NCBI RefSeq assembly: GCF_000499785.1
Contig: NZ_HG726020.1
Coordinates: 934,399-998,398, forward strand
Length of the DNA stretch: 64,000 nt
DNA from: Bacteroides neonati
GTDB taxonomy: Bacteria > Bacteroidota > Bacteroidia > Bacteroidales > Bacteroidaceae
Direction: 5' to 3'
Positions within the stretch are counted from its first letter, which is position 1, and each line of letters begins with the position of its first letter. Below the pieces are notes generated by a model. The model did no database searches. It was not told where the DNA came from and saw only the letters and a program-made list of their open reading frames with translations. This document shows, piece after piece, positions 10,485 to 23,319 of this stretch. A program made the position numbers and the translations under genes.

Positions 10485-11165
10485 ATGGCAGAAAAAAAAC
10501 ACCACGAGCAAATGAATGTGGAAGATGCACTGACACAGTCGGAAGCATTTCTTATCAAGTACAAAAAAGCAATCATTGCCGGTGTACTTGCAGTGATTAT
10601 TATCGTAGCAGGTACGATCATGTACAAACACCTTTATGCCGAACCACGCGAAGAAAAAGCACAAGCAGCTCTTTTCAAAGGACAACAACTTTTCGAACAG
10701 GATGCTTTTGAACAGGCATTGAACGGTGACAGTATCGGCTACATCGGCTTTATTAAAGTAATTGATCAGTTCGGTGGAACAAAAGCAGCTAACTTAGCAA
10801 AAGCGTATGCAGGTATCTGCTACCAAAGTTTAGGCAATTATGATCAAGCTTTGAAGTTCTTAACCGATTTCGATGGTGACGATCAAATGGTAGCACCGGC
10901 TATCTTAGGAGCTACTGGAAACTGTTATGCACAATTAGGACAATTGGATAAAGCTTCTGCCACGTTATTGAAGGCAGCCGATAAAGCAGACAACAATACC
11001 TTGAGCCCTATTTTCCTTTTGCAAGCCGGAGAAATTCTGGTAAAACAAGGAAAGTATGACGATGCAGTAAAAGCATATACTGCTATTAAAGATAAGTACT
11101 TCCAATCTTATCAAGCAATGGATATCGATAAATATATCGAGCAAGCTCAATTACTGAAAAAGTAA
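10485..11165 (+). CDS. Tetratricopeptide repeat membrane protein
   Basis: A 226-aa protein with a charged N-terminus, one transmembrane helix (about residues 29-50, AIIAGVLAVIIIVAGTIMY) and a periplasmic region of about three TPR units (for example AKAYAGICYQSLGNYDQALKFL and ATGNCYAQLGQLDKASATLL). The layout resembles YfgM/DUF2133-type TPR proteins that act as envelope scaffolds or chaperone partners. The specific role is unknown. It has its own promoter upstream and a hairpin terminator before ribH. Confidence 0.85.
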   Translation: MAEKKHHEQMNVEDALTQSEAFLIKYKKAIIAGVLAVIIIVAGTIMYKHLYAEPREEKAQAALFKGQQLFEQDAFEQALNGDSIGYIGFIKVIDQFGGTKAANLAKAYAGICYQSLGNYDQALKFLTDFDGDDQMVAPAILGATGNCYAQLGQLDKASATLLKAADKADNNTLSPIFLLQAGEILVKQGKYDDAVKAYTAIKDKYFQSYQAMDIDKYIEQAQLLKK

Positions 11166-11187
11166 TTTAATATAGTATCTATAAAGG

Positions 11188-11237
11188 AAAGTGAAAAGTG
11201 TTCTGTTACCTTTGTGTGCAGTCACTCTTCACTTTTT
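11188..11237 (+). terminator. Terminator after the TPR gene
   Basis: A 13-bp stem with one mismatch (11188-11200 with 11223-11235) followed by a T-rich stretch (TTTTTCTATT). The loop of about 22 nt contains a -7-like box for ribH. Confidence 0.65.
11207..11214 (+). promoter_or_regulatory. Candidate ribH promoter, -7 element
   Basis: TACCTTTG matches TAnnTTTG and lies within the loop of the upstream terminator, giving a leader of about 65 nt before the ribH ATG. Confidence 0.45.
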
Positions 11238-11284
11238 CTATTCTCTTCCTTTCTTTTTCTAATTTTTTAATTCATACATTAACC

Positions 11285-11779
11285 ATGGCCACAGCTTATC
11301 ATAATTTATCAGACTACGACTTTAGTTCCGTTCCCAATGCAGAAGAAATGAAATTCGGTATCGTTGTATCCGAGTGGAATGAAAAAATAACCGGTGCTTT
11401 GTTGGATGGCGCAGTAACTACGCTAAAAAAACATGGAGCAAAGGATGAAAATATTCTCATTAAGACTGTACCCGGAAGTTTTGAACTTACGTTTGGCGCA
11501 AGTCAGATGATGGAATATTGCGAATTAGATGCAGTTATTATTATTGGTTGTGTAATTAAAGGAGATACGCCTCATTTTGATTATGTTTGTATGGGTGTTA
11601 CGCAAGGTATCACACAATTAAACACAACTGGCGATGTACCAGTTATTTACGGATTAATTACAACCAATACCATGGAGCAAGCCGAGGATAGAGCAGGTGG
11701 TAAGCTGGGTAATAAAGGAGATGAATGTGCAATTACTGCAATAAAAATGATCGATTTTGCTTGGAGTTTAAATAAATAG
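11285..11779 (+). CDS. ribH: 6,7-dimethyl-8-ribityllumazine synthase
   Basis: Penultimate step of riboflavin synthesis: condenses 5-amino-6-ribitylaminouracil with 3,4-dihydroxybutanone phosphate. Motifs are [13 protein letters not shown] (substrate site), [11 protein letters not shown] and [15 protein letters not shown], which carries the catalytic His. The frame is open upstream, but that extension is hydrophobic and AT-rich and overlaps the terminator and promoter, so the ATG at 11285 is chosen (164 aa, usual length). It is isolated from other rib genes here. Confidence 0.95.
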   Translation: MATAYHNLSDYDFSSVPNAEEMKFGIVVSEWNEKITGALLDGAVTTLKKHGAKDENILIKTVPGSFELTFGASQMMEYCELDAVIIIGCVIKGDTPHFDYVCMGVTQGITQLNTTGDVPVIYGLITTNTMEQAEDRAGGKLGNKGDECAITAIKMIDFAWSLNK

Positions 11780-11790
11780 TTGTATCTTTG
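11756..11790 (+). promoter_or_regulatory. Candidate tRNA operon promoter (-33/-7)
   Basis: TTTG (11756-11759) and TATCTTTG (11783-11790), 23 bp apart, match the Bacteroides -33/-7 pair. They lie at the end of ribH, about 39 bp before tRNA-Tyr. Confidence 0.55.
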
Positions 11791-11828
11791 CACTGCGATT
11801 GAGAAAAACACTTCTCCTTCGCAAATAA

Positions 11829-11914
11829 GGGCAAATTCCAGAGCGGCCAAATGGGACTGACTGTAACTCAGTTGTCTTTCGACTTCGGAGGTTCGAATCC
11901 TTCTTTGCCCACCA
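11829..11914 (+). tRNA. tRNA-Tyr (GTA)
   Basis: Acceptor stem GGGCAAA/TTTGCCC, anticodon stem ACTGA/TCAGT with loop CTGTAAC (anticodon GTA), a long class II variable arm, T arm containing GGTTCGAATCC, discriminator A and encoded CCA (11912-11914). Confidence 0.95.
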
Positions 11915-11919
11915 AAATT

Positions 11920-11992
11920 GCGAAAGTAGCTCAGTTGATAGAGCATTAGCCTTCCAAGCTGAGGGTCGCGGGTTTGAGCCCCGTCTTTCGCT
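11920..11992 (+). tRNA. tRNA-Gly (TCC)
   Basis: Acceptor stem GCGAAAG/CTTTCGC, D arm AGCTCAGTTGATAGAGC, anticodon stem TTAGC/GCTGA with loop CTTCCAA (anticodon TCC), T arm CGGGTTTGAGCCCCG, discriminator T. CCA is not encoded. It follows tRNA-Tyr by 5 bp. Confidence 0.95.
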
Positions 11993-11997
11993 CTTAG

Positions 11998-12029
11998 AAA
12001 AGAGAATCTAAAATTTAGATTCTCTTTTT
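11998..12029 (+). terminator. tRNA operon terminator, probably bidirectional
   Basis: A near-perfect AT-rich palindrome: AAAAGAGAATCTA pairs with TAGATTCTCTTTT, with A and T runs on both sides. It can stop the tRNA transcript and the convergent PL8 gene. Confidence 0.8.
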
Positions 12030-12050
12030 GCATATATAGACCTCACTTTC

Positions 12051-14075
12051 TTATTTCTTCATTTGTCGAAAAGGAGCAGCTACAGTTACTTCACCACTTG
12101 TTATACCGGCAATGTAAGTACCCGGCTCTTCGAAATGAAGAGTCATTCCATTCTCTAGTTGTAAATCTGTTTTTTGATAAATAGCCATAAAACAGCTGTC
12201 ACCTATCACAACTGCTTGTACTTTCTCATCATTACGAAGGATACGAACTTTAGTAGCATCGAATGCTTTTACCTTTTCTGGAGTAGTAGCCGGCAACAGT
12301 ACATATTCGTAACCGGACGAGGTACCCTGACGATGCTTAATATATATAGAAAACACATCATTTTCGAGTATCTTCGGTTTATACATACCCATAACATCGC
12401 ACCACCGCCCTTCTCTTCTCTCAGTTTCAACAACACAGCTGTCAGCTTGCAATACAATATAGCCCGTATGATCATGGTAAAAACGTTGATTGGGATAGCG
12501 TCGAACGCTACCTTTCTCCAATCGCTGATCGATAGAAGTAACAATAGCAGCCGTACTATCCGAATGGATGTTACTACCCATACATAGTACATATTCATCG
12601 GTAAATACCCATGATTTATGGGCAGTCAGCCCATTCCGGTTTAGTACCATGGCAGTAATGCCCTGCTTTCCATCGCTCACCCCTCCCACTAATGAACTAT
12701 GATTACGCGCCCCCTTGCTATTGGCATTGGGAATGGGTGCCGAACTCTCATAGGTAGTAATTCCGGGAATCCTGCGCCAGTTCCAGAAAGGGAAAATATT
12801 GTGATATTCATCTCCACGGGCGTATATATAGATGGCTCCATCGGCCATGTAATAGCCTTGCAAATTGTCTTCATTCACCTGTTCGACTCCAATAACACGA
12901 TCGGAAGCCATCCGAACAGATGCCATCCAGGAGGGAGTGCGGTGAATGGTCAGGTCGGAATCATCGAAATGCTTATTTCCCACAAACCGATTCTCTCGAT
13001 GTGCAGCCAAGAAGTTGGCTTCGACAAACGCCTTGATAGCGGTAACTTCTTCGGGCGAACTACCTTTCATGAGGGAGTTAGCAGCAAAAAGCAAATTGAA
13101 CGATTTATGGATATCGGCACTATGAAACAGCTGGCGGTTCAGTGCATTCACGTCCCAGTACCCACGCCAAACAATCCACCGATACCCATTGAGCAACAAA
13201 GAAACAAGTATTCTCTGTTGTTCGGCATTGAAAGCAAGCGAAGTTCCGGCAAATAGTTCGGAGTAGAAACTCATGTTACCAATAAAGGAAAGGCCATAGT
13301 TGCCAAATTGCTGCTGCGGCCCGTGTTGGTGAAAGCTCCAATCGGGCTTTATACCCTCGATTCGCCCTAAAACAATTTCCGAACTGATTTCATCTCGGGC
13401 TGCTTTTATCAACGCAAGGTCATTTTGCAACAGTGCGCGCATCAAAACATTGCCTGCCAGCCAAACTTTATTCTGCCCTGTCATTCCAAACTTCGCACTC
13501 AACAGTACTTCGACGGCAGCCTGCTTTTCCTGTTCATCCATTTCCGATTCAAAAAGCAGAAAGGCAGTCCCCATTGTTCGGGGAATACCAATCTGATTGT
13601 ACCACCAGTTTTTACAAACTAATTTCTGCGTAAACCAGTAGTTCATTGCTTTGTGAATGGTCGAAACAAGTTCGGAAACCTGCTTCGACTGCTCTTTTCG
13701 AGGATAATAATACTTAACCAACTTCAATACCCGTTCTACATGACGCTTTGGCTCCCACCCCGAACGTTTGGTATCGGCATAATTGATATCGGGCCACGAA
13801 CCATCTTCGCGAATCGTACGAATCAAGACTTGAACCTCCCGTTTTGTAATGGGGTAGAGCTGTTGCAACTCAATCACATTCTGATCCGACACCTCTGCCT
13901 CCTTCGGTATGGAAGAAAGCAGCTCCAGATAAGCTTTTTTCTGCTCATCGGCACCCAGTATAGAGGAGATATAGTTCTTCTTTAAGTGAGCAATCTCCTG
14001 ATCTACCTGTGCCGTAAGAGGAACATAACTAACAAGGCAGAATAATAAGGAGCAAATGTTTTTCTGTAAATTCAT
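12051..14075 (-). CDS. Polysaccharide lyase family 8 (chondroitin/hyaluronan lyase-like)
   Basis: Secreted lyase (signal peptide ending LTAQ) of 674 aa. The N-terminal alpha/alpha toroid contains NWWYNQIGIPRTMG and DWSFHQHGPQQQFGNYG, the PL8 active-site regions holding the Asn, His and Tyr. The central and C-terminal beta-sandwich region includes GDEYHNIFPFWNWRRIPGITTYE and HDHTGYIVL. PL8 enzymes cleave uronic-acid polymers such as chondroitin sulfate and hyaluronan by beta-elimination; the exact substrate cannot be read from sequence. It follows the sulfatase gene by 29 bp in the same direction, so lyase and desulfation probably act on one sulfated glycan. No SusC/SusD partner is nearby. Confidence 0.9.
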   Translation of the reverse strand: MNLQKNICSLLFCLVSYVPLTAQVDQEIAHLKKNYISSILGADEQKKAYLELLSSIPKEAEVSDQNVIELQQLYPITKREVQVLIRTIREDGSWPDINYADTKRSGWEPKRHVERVLKLVKYYYPRKEQSKQVSELVSTIHKAMNYWFTQKLVCKNWWYNQIGIPRTMGTAFLLFESEMDEQEKQAAVEVLLSAKFGMTGQNKVWLAGNVLMRALLQNDLALIKAARDEISSEIVLGRIEGIKPDWSFHQHGPQQQFGNYGLSFIGNMSFYSELFAGTSLAFNAEQQRILVSLLLNGYRWIVWRGYWDVNALNRQLFHSADIHKSFNLLFAANSLMKGSSPEEVTAIKAFVEANFLAAHRENRFVGNKHFDDSDLTIHRTPSWMASVRMASDRVIGVEQVNEDNLQGYYMADGAIYIYARGDEYHNIFPFWNWRRIPGITTYESSAPIPNANSKGARNHSSLVGGVSDGKQGITAMVLNRNGLTAHKSWVFTDEYVLCMGSNIHSDSTAAIVTSIDQRLEKGSVRRYPNQRFYHDHTGYIVLQADSCVVETERREGRWCDVMGMYKPKILENDVFSIYIKHRQGTSSGYEYVLLPATTPEKVKAFDATKVRILRNDEKVQAVVIGDSCFMAIYQKTDLQLENGMTLHFEEPGTYIAGITSGEVTVAAPFRQMKK

Positions 14076-14104
14076 GTGTATTTAATAGTATCGGATACTT
14101 GTTT

Positions 14105-15562
14105 CTATTTTAATAACGGCCAATTAGCATCACTTACGTGTGCTTCCTGCATAATGGCTTTCAATTCAGCAGCTTTTTCAGGATACTGGATCAATAGGTT
14201 ATGCTTCTCGGAAGGGTCGGAGGCTAAATTGTAAAGCTCATAAGAAGGCTGTTTCCCACGTATGTTGAGATGTACTAGCTTCCATGATCCTTTTCGCACA
14301 GCCTGTCGGCCATTCAACTCCATGAATTCAAAATAAAGATAATCGTGTACGCGCTGTCCTTTACGGTTTTCGAGCAAGGGAAGCAAGCTGATACCATCAC
14401 TCTCTTTCCGAGAAGCCATTTTGGGTTTGAGAATTTCGTCAAAAGTAGGCATGATATCCCAGAATGAGCACATAAAGTTAGTTTCTATTCCCTCCTGTAT
14501 ATGCCCCGGCCATGACATAATCATCGGCACGCGAATACCACCTTCATATAAATCGCGTTTGTATCCTCTCCATTGACCATTGCTATTAAAGAAATCGGGA
14601 TCGGCACCTCCTTCACGATGCGGTCCATTATCACTCGCAAATATAATCAATGTATTATCGTAAATTCCTTTCTCTTTCAGTTTCTCAATCAACTGACCTA
14701 CGTACACATCGAGCCGGTAAACCATAGCAGCAAACGTAGCCCGGGGATAGAACTGCGAACAATATCCTCCCTTACGAAAACCAGGATCGCCCGGTTCGGT
14801 GCCGCGATAGGCCTGTTCGGGATATTGCCCGCGGAACTTTTTAATAATACTATCTTCGGGCACTATCAGCTCGGCATGAGGAAGGATGGTCGGATAAAAA
14901 AGGAAAAACGGCTCATCCGAAGAGCTCTTCTCCAAGTATTGCATCGCTTTGGAGTGAATAATATCTTGCGAGTAGGTACCCGTACCATATTTTACATTGA
15001 TTACATTATCAGACAGTTCCACTCGTGTACCATTCTCCCAAAGGTGATCGGGATAATAGCTGTGCGCCAACAACTGGCAGTTATAACCATAAAACTGATC
15101 TACTCCCTGATTATTCGGATCGCCGGTAGAGCCGATGTAACCTAATCCCCATTTACCAAAGACAGCTGTTTTATAACCAGCATCTTTAAATGTACGGAAG
15201 ATGGTACGTGAATCGGCGGGCAAGGGGAATTGTCCTTCGGGCTTGAGTTCCATATTGCCACGAATGGCGGTGTGTCCGCTATGCGTACCTGTAAGTAAGC
15301 ACGAACGAGAAGGAGCACTAACGGTAGTTCCCGAATAGCATTGAGTAAAGCGCATCCCTCTTTGCGCTAATTTATCAATGTTGGGTGTTTCAAATTTCTC
15401 TTGTCCATAGCAGCTAAGGTCGCCAAAACCAAGATCATCCGCTAAAATAAATACAACGTTCGGACGTTTCGAGTCTTGTTTACTTTCTTTGTGAGCAAAG
15501 GTTTGTTGCATACTTCCTATCCCTAGGAATAATGTGCTACAGAGCACTAGTTTCTGATTCAT
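14105..15562 (-). CDS. Sulfatase, Ser-type formylglycine enzyme
   Basis: Periplasmic or secreted sulfatase (signal peptide ending TFA) of 485 aa. The metal-binding start is FILADDLGFGDLSCYG. The activation motif is SAPSR at 82-86, so Ser82 is the residue converted to formylglycine; Ser-type sites need the anaerobic radical-SAM maturase (anSME), which is not in this window. FASDNGPHREGG and the C-terminal subdomain with WKLVHLN are also present. It is the first gene of a two-gene unit with the PL8 lyase. Its target is inferred to be a sulfated glycosaminoglycan or mucin glycan; the sulfatase subfamily cannot be fixed without alignment. Confidence 0.93.
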   Translation of the reverse strand: MNQKLVLCSTLFLGIGSMQQTFAHKESKQDSKRPNVVFILADDLGFGDLSCYGQEKFETPNIDKLAQRGMRFTQCYSGTTVSAPSRSCLLTGTHSGHTAIRGNMELKPEGQFPLPADSRTIFRTFKDAGYKTAVFGKWGLGYIGSTGDPNNQGVDQFYGYNCQLLAHSYYPDHLWENGTRVELSDNVINVKYGTGTYSQDIIHSKAMQYLEKSSSDEPFFLFYPTILPHAELIVPEDSIIKKFRGQYPEQAYRGTEPGDPGFRKGGYCSQFYPRATFAAMVYRLDVYVGQLIEKLKEKGIYDNTLIIFASDNGPHREGGADPDFFNSNGQWRGYKRDLYEGGIRVPMIMSWPGHIQEGIETNFMCSFWDIMPTFDEILKPKMASRKESDGISLLPLLENRKGQRVHDYLYFEFMELNGRQAVRKGSWKLVHLNIRGKQPSYELYNLASDPSEKHNLLIQYPEKAAELKAIMQEAHVSDANWPLLK

Positions 15563-16288
15563 AATGCATTCGTTTATAAAAAAGGTTATTATGTGTTTTA
15601 CTTCGCCGTAAAGTTAACACTTTAAAACTAGTCTGCCGCAAACACTTTTGGTATAATTTATCCGATTTATTTATTATATATAAAGTTTAGACTGTATTTT
15701 TGTACAAACGAATCAAAGAGAAACAAACGCCATTTTAACATAGTTAATCGTCCTTAATAGCGTTTTATTTTCTCCCACACAAGAATATATAGTTTTACTG
15801 TCAAAGAATACGTAGTTTTGGGTATCAAAAGTACGTAGTTAACTCATCCTTAAAATAGTTCTTTTACAGGCAAAGACAAATAAGGTTATCACCACCAATA
15901 AAAATCAAATTAAAACAATCATAATCTGAAAGTTACAACATAAAATAATCTTTTTATTCATGTATTTTTTCTTCTCAATCGATCGTCTCTTTTTAGCTAT
16001 ATCCAACTCTCTTTTGCAGGTAAGGTTGTGTATTTGGCAACTTGATTTATTTATACTGATCCCTTTAGTATTGCCTCTGAGTAAGATTAATCGTTAAAGG
16101 AAGCCAAAAACAGAGCCAAACTGTGGGGGAAGCAACCTATTTATGTGTATTTATAATATACTCATATAAAATGAAACGGTGTAGACAATAAAACATACCT
16201 TTTGCCCGTTTGTTAGAGTTGGACATTACCATTTTTATGATGATACAAAAAACAAATACAATATTATTTATTTACTAATCTAATTATT
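15563..16288. other. 726-bp divergent intergenic region
   Basis: No convincing coding sequence. It holds regulatory DNA for the minus-strand sulfatase/PL8 unit and the plus-strand GH109 unit. A plus-strand TATTTTTG box is at 15695-15702, and three 23-bp-spaced repeats lie at 15786-15840. No clear -7 element was found close to the GH109 start. The rest is AT-rich with no recognised structure. Confidence 0.7.
15786..15840 (+). repeat. Three direct repeats with exact 23-bp period
   Basis: Cores TATATAGT (15786), TACGTAGT (15809) and TACGTAGT (15832) are exactly 23 bp apart. Each is preceded by AGAA or AAAG, and the two inter-core segments share TTT and a TCAAA-like end. Spacing near two helical turns suggests tandem binding by a dimeric activator. 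A related array lies at 53983-54059. Confidence 0.65.
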
Positions 16289-17701
16289 ATGCGTAAACTA
16301 TTAAGTACCTTGCTGATTGGTCTTACTCTATTAACCTATCAGACTGGTTATGCTCAGAAACAAGGCAAAGCTACGGCGAAAGTAGCCCCTATTACTGTAA
16401 AAACACCCGCACGTCCGGCCGGACAGAAAGATGTGATTGACTTAGTGACTCCGAAATTAGAAACCGTCCGTGTAGGATTTATCGGACTTGGAATGCGGGG
16501 TCCGGGTGCTGTGGCTCGTTTCACGAAGATACCCGGAACACAAATTGTTGCATTATGCGATCTTCGTCCGGAATGTGTGGATAAAAGCCAACAAATTTTA
16601 AAGAAAGCCGGACTACCCGAAGCAGCTGCCTATAGCGGTACGGAAGATGCCTGGAAAAAACTTTGTGACCGAGATGATATTGATCTCGTATACATTGCTA
16701 CAGATTGGAAACACCATGCAGAAATGGGTGTATATGCCATGGAACATGGCAAGCACGTGGCAATCGAAGTACCTGCAGCCATGACATTGGACGAGATATG
16801 GAAGCTCATCAATACATCGGAAAAAACCCGCAAACACTGCATGCAACTGGAGAACTGCGTATATGATTTCTTCGAACTGACTACGCTGAATATGGCGCAA
16901 CAAGGTATTTTTGGCGAAGTTCTTCATGTAGAAGGTGCTTACATTCATAATCTGGAAGAATTCTGGCCTTCGTACTGGAACAATTGGCGTATGGATTACA
17001 ATCGCAAACATCGTGGTGATGTATATGCCACTCATGGCATCGGACCGGCTTGTCAGTTACTAGACATTCACCGTGGCGACCGCTTGAAGACATTAGTAGC
17101 CATGGATACCAAAGCAGTGAACGGACCCGCTTACATCAAAAGCAAAACAGGTGAAGTAGTAAAAGATTTCCAAAACGGAGACCAAACCTCAACCTTGATT
17201 CGTACCGAAAATGGTAAAACGATGTTGATTCAACACAATGTAATGACTCCACGCCCTTATAGCCGTATGTATCAATTGACCGGAACAGACGGTTATGCTA
17301 GCAAATATCCTATTGAGGAGTATTGCCTGCGTCCTTCGCAAGTGGCCAGTGACGTGACGCCCGACCACGAAAAGCTAAACGCACATGGTTCTGTGCCCGA
17401 AGAAGTTAAAAAAGCATTGATGGATAAATACAAACACCCTATCCACAGAGAATTGGAAGAAACAGCCAAAAAAGTAGGTGGACACGGTGGTATGGACTAT
17501 ATCATGGACTATCGTCTGGTATACTGCTTACGCAATGGTTTGCCTCTTGACATGGATGTATATGACTTGGCAGAATGGTGCTCAATGGCTGAACTTACCA
17601 GAATCTCGATCGAGAACAACTCGGCTGCGGTAGCCATTCCCGACTTTACACGTGGTGGCTGGAACAAGGTAAAAGGATACAAACATGCTTTTGCCAACTA
17701 A
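16289..17701 (+). CDS. GH109 family glycosidase (Gfo/Idh/MocA fold), alpha-N-acetylgalactosaminidase-like
   Basis: A 470-aa exported protein (signal peptide ending GYAQ) with an NAD-binding Rossmann start VRVGFIGLGMRGPGAVARF and the Gfo/Idh motif HVAIEVPAAMT. The C-terminal segment GGHGGMDYIMDYRLVYCLRNGLPLDMDVYDLAEW is characteristic of GH109 enzymes, which use a bound NAD to cleave alpha-linked GalNAc. Bacteroides genomes carry close relatives. It heads a run with YitT, a GH2 enzyme and a sugar-kinase-like protein, an arrangement that fits mucin O-glycan (GalNAc) use. A stem-loop separates it from yitT. The enzyme class is well supported; substrate specificity is inferred. Confidence 0.88.
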   Translation: MRKLLSTLLIGLTLLTYQTGYAQKQGKATAKVAPITVKTPARPAGQKDVIDLVTPKLETVRVGFIGLGMRGPGAVARFTKIPGTQIVALCDLRPECVDKSQQILKKAGLPEAAAYSGTEDAWKKLCDRDDIDLVYIATDWKHHAEMGVYAMEHGKHVAIEVPAAMTLDEIWKLINTSEKTRKHCMQLENCVYDFFELTTLNMAQQGIFGEVLHVEGAYIHNLEEFWPSYWNNWRMDYNRKHRGDVYATHGIGPACQLLDIHRGDRLKTLVAMDTKAVNGPAYIKSKTGEVVKDFQNGDQTSTLIRTENGKTMLIQHNVMTPRPYSRMYQLTGTDGYASKYPIEEYCLRPSQVASDVTPDHEKLNAHGSVPEEVKKALMDKYKHPIHRELEETAKKVGGHGGMDYIMDYRLVYCLRNGLPLDMDVYDLAEWCSMAELTRISIENNSAAVAIPDFTRGGWNKVKGYKHAFAN

Positions 17702-17721
17702 AAAATAAGCACTCATTTACT

Positions 17722-17791
17722 AGCACGGGTTACACGAACCGACATTGCTTCCCCCCTATTCAGAGGTATGTCCGGGCGTGTAATCCGTGTT
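17722..17791 (+). terminator. Long hairpin between the GH109 and yitT genes
   Basis: A 15-bp stem with two G-T wobbles (17722-17736 with 17777-17791) encloses a 40-nt loop that can form an inner GACAT/ATGTC stem. No T run follows, so it may attenuate or stabilise mRNA more than terminate it. Confidence 0.5.
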
Positions 17792-17817
17792 TGAATATAT
17801 AGTCACTTACCAAATTC

Positions 17818-22066
<4,249 letters not shown>

Positions 22067-22103
22067 ATCAAGCATACAGTAACTTTAAAAAATAAAACAA
22101 ATC

Positions 22104-23189
22104 ATGAAGAATCTACAAGAAACCGTCTCGCACTTTCACATCCAAGGCAGCGTTGGCGAAATCAAACCATTGGGTAGCGGACTTATTAACGATACCTATA
22201 AAGTAAATACGATCGAAGCAGATGCTCCCGACTATGTATTGCAACGTATCAACCATGCCATCTTTCAGAATGTGGAGATGCTACAAAATAATATTGCGGA
22301 AGTGACCCAACACATCCGTAAGAAACTAACCGAACAAGGAGAAAGCGATATCGACCGCAAAGTATTGCAGTTTATCGAAGCAGAAAACGGTAAAACATAT
22401 TGGTTCGACGGTGATAGCTACTGGCGTATCATGTCTTTTATCCCACGTGCGCAAACATACGAAACAGTCAACCCTGAGTATTCGTACTATGCCGGTGTCG
22501 CTTTCGGCGATTTTCAGGCAAAGTTGGCTGATATCCCGACTACATTGGGCGAAACAATTCCAGACTTCCATAACATGGAATTCCGTTTGAAACAACTCCG
22601 CGAAGCGGTAGCAAACAATGCGGCGGGACGTGTAGCCGAAGTGCAATATTTCCTAGACGAGATCGAGAAGCGTGCCGAAGAGATGTGCAAGGCCGAACGC
22701 ATGGGCAGAGAAGGCAAACTACCCAAACGAGTATGCCACTGCGACACGAAAGTGAATAACATGATGTTCGACGAGGATGGTAAAGTACTGTGCGTAATCG
22801 ACCTGGATACGGTGATGCCAAGTTTCATCTTCTCCGACTATGGCGACTTCTTGCGCACAGGTGCCAATACCGGAGATGAAGACGACAAAGACCTTGATCG
22901 CGTCAACTTCAACATGGAGATTTTCAAAGCATTCACGAAGGGATACTTGGAAGGAGCTCACTCCTTCTTAACCCCCATCGAAATAGAAAACCTGCCTTAT
23001 GCAGCAGCCTTATTCCCCTATATGCAATGTGTTCGCTTCCTTGCCGATTACATCAACGGCGACACTTATTATAAAATAAAATATCCGGAGCACAACTTGG
23101 TACGCACCAAAGCCCAGTTTAAGTTATTGCAAAGTGTCGAAGCGCATACTCCCGAAATGGTGGCATTTATTCAGGAGTGTTTGAAATAA
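22104..23189 (+). CDS. APH-fold phosphotransferase, N-acetylhexosamine 1-kinase-like
   Basis: A 361-aa cytoplasmic protein of the aminoglycoside/choline kinase fold. The catalytic loop is VCHCDTKVNNMMFD (Asp and Asn) and the metal-binding motif VIDLDTVMP. The N-terminus has a kinase-like GSGLINDTYKV loop. In this genomic setting it resembles NahK-type enzymes that phosphorylate GalNAc/GlcNAc at C1, which would follow release of GalNAc by the GH109 gene product. Other small-molecule kinases of the fold cannot be excluded. It ends the tight run with yitT and GH2; a hairpin follows. Confidence 0.82.
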   Translation: MKNLQETVSHFHIQGSVGEIKPLGSGLINDTYKVNTIEADAPDYVLQRINHAIFQNVEMLQNNIAEVTQHIRKKLTEQGESDIDRKVLQFIEAENGKTYWFDGDSYWRIMSFIPRAQTYETVNPEYSYYAGVAFGDFQAKLADIPTTLGETIPDFHNMEFRLKQLREAVANNAAGRVAEVQYFLDEIEKRAEEMCKAERMGREGKLPKRVCHCDTKVNNMMFDEDGKVLCVIDLDTVMPSFIFSDYGDFLRTGANTGDEDDKDLDRVNFNMEIFKAFTKGYLEGAHSFLTPIEIENLPYAAALFPYMQCVRFLADYINGDTYYKIKYPEHNLVRTKAQFKLLQSVEAHTPEMVAFIQECLK

Positions 23190-23237
23190 AAGAGAGTATC
23201 TAAACAGACGGATAACCATTCATCTGCCATACATCAG

Positions 23238-23283
23238 CAGGCAGTGGAGAAACATGACTTCGTTTTTCTGCTGCCTGTTCTTA
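23238..23283 (+). terminator. Hairpin after the kinase gene
   Basis: CAGGCAG (23238-23244) pairs with CTGCCTG (23271-23277), with an inner GAGAAAC/GTTTTTC stem, followed by a short T-containing stretch. It likely separates the second GH2 gene from the upstream run. Confidence 0.5.
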
Positions 23284-23319
23284 CTATAATGCCATCTAAT
23301 TCTTTCAAACACACGAATC

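Noticed and set aside
11647..12033. Minus-strand open frame of 128 codons across both tRNA genes
   Set aside because: It is antisense to two clear tRNAs; translated tRNA-antisense peptides of this type are a known artefact.
15786..15840. Invertible promoter with recombinase sites
   Set aside because: The TACGTA core is palindromic, but the flanks show direct, not inverted, repetition at a fixed 23-bp period, and no recombinase gene is nearby.
15563..16288. CRISPR-like array from the tandem 23-bp repeats
   Set aside because: Only three degenerate units without distinct spacers, and no cas genes.
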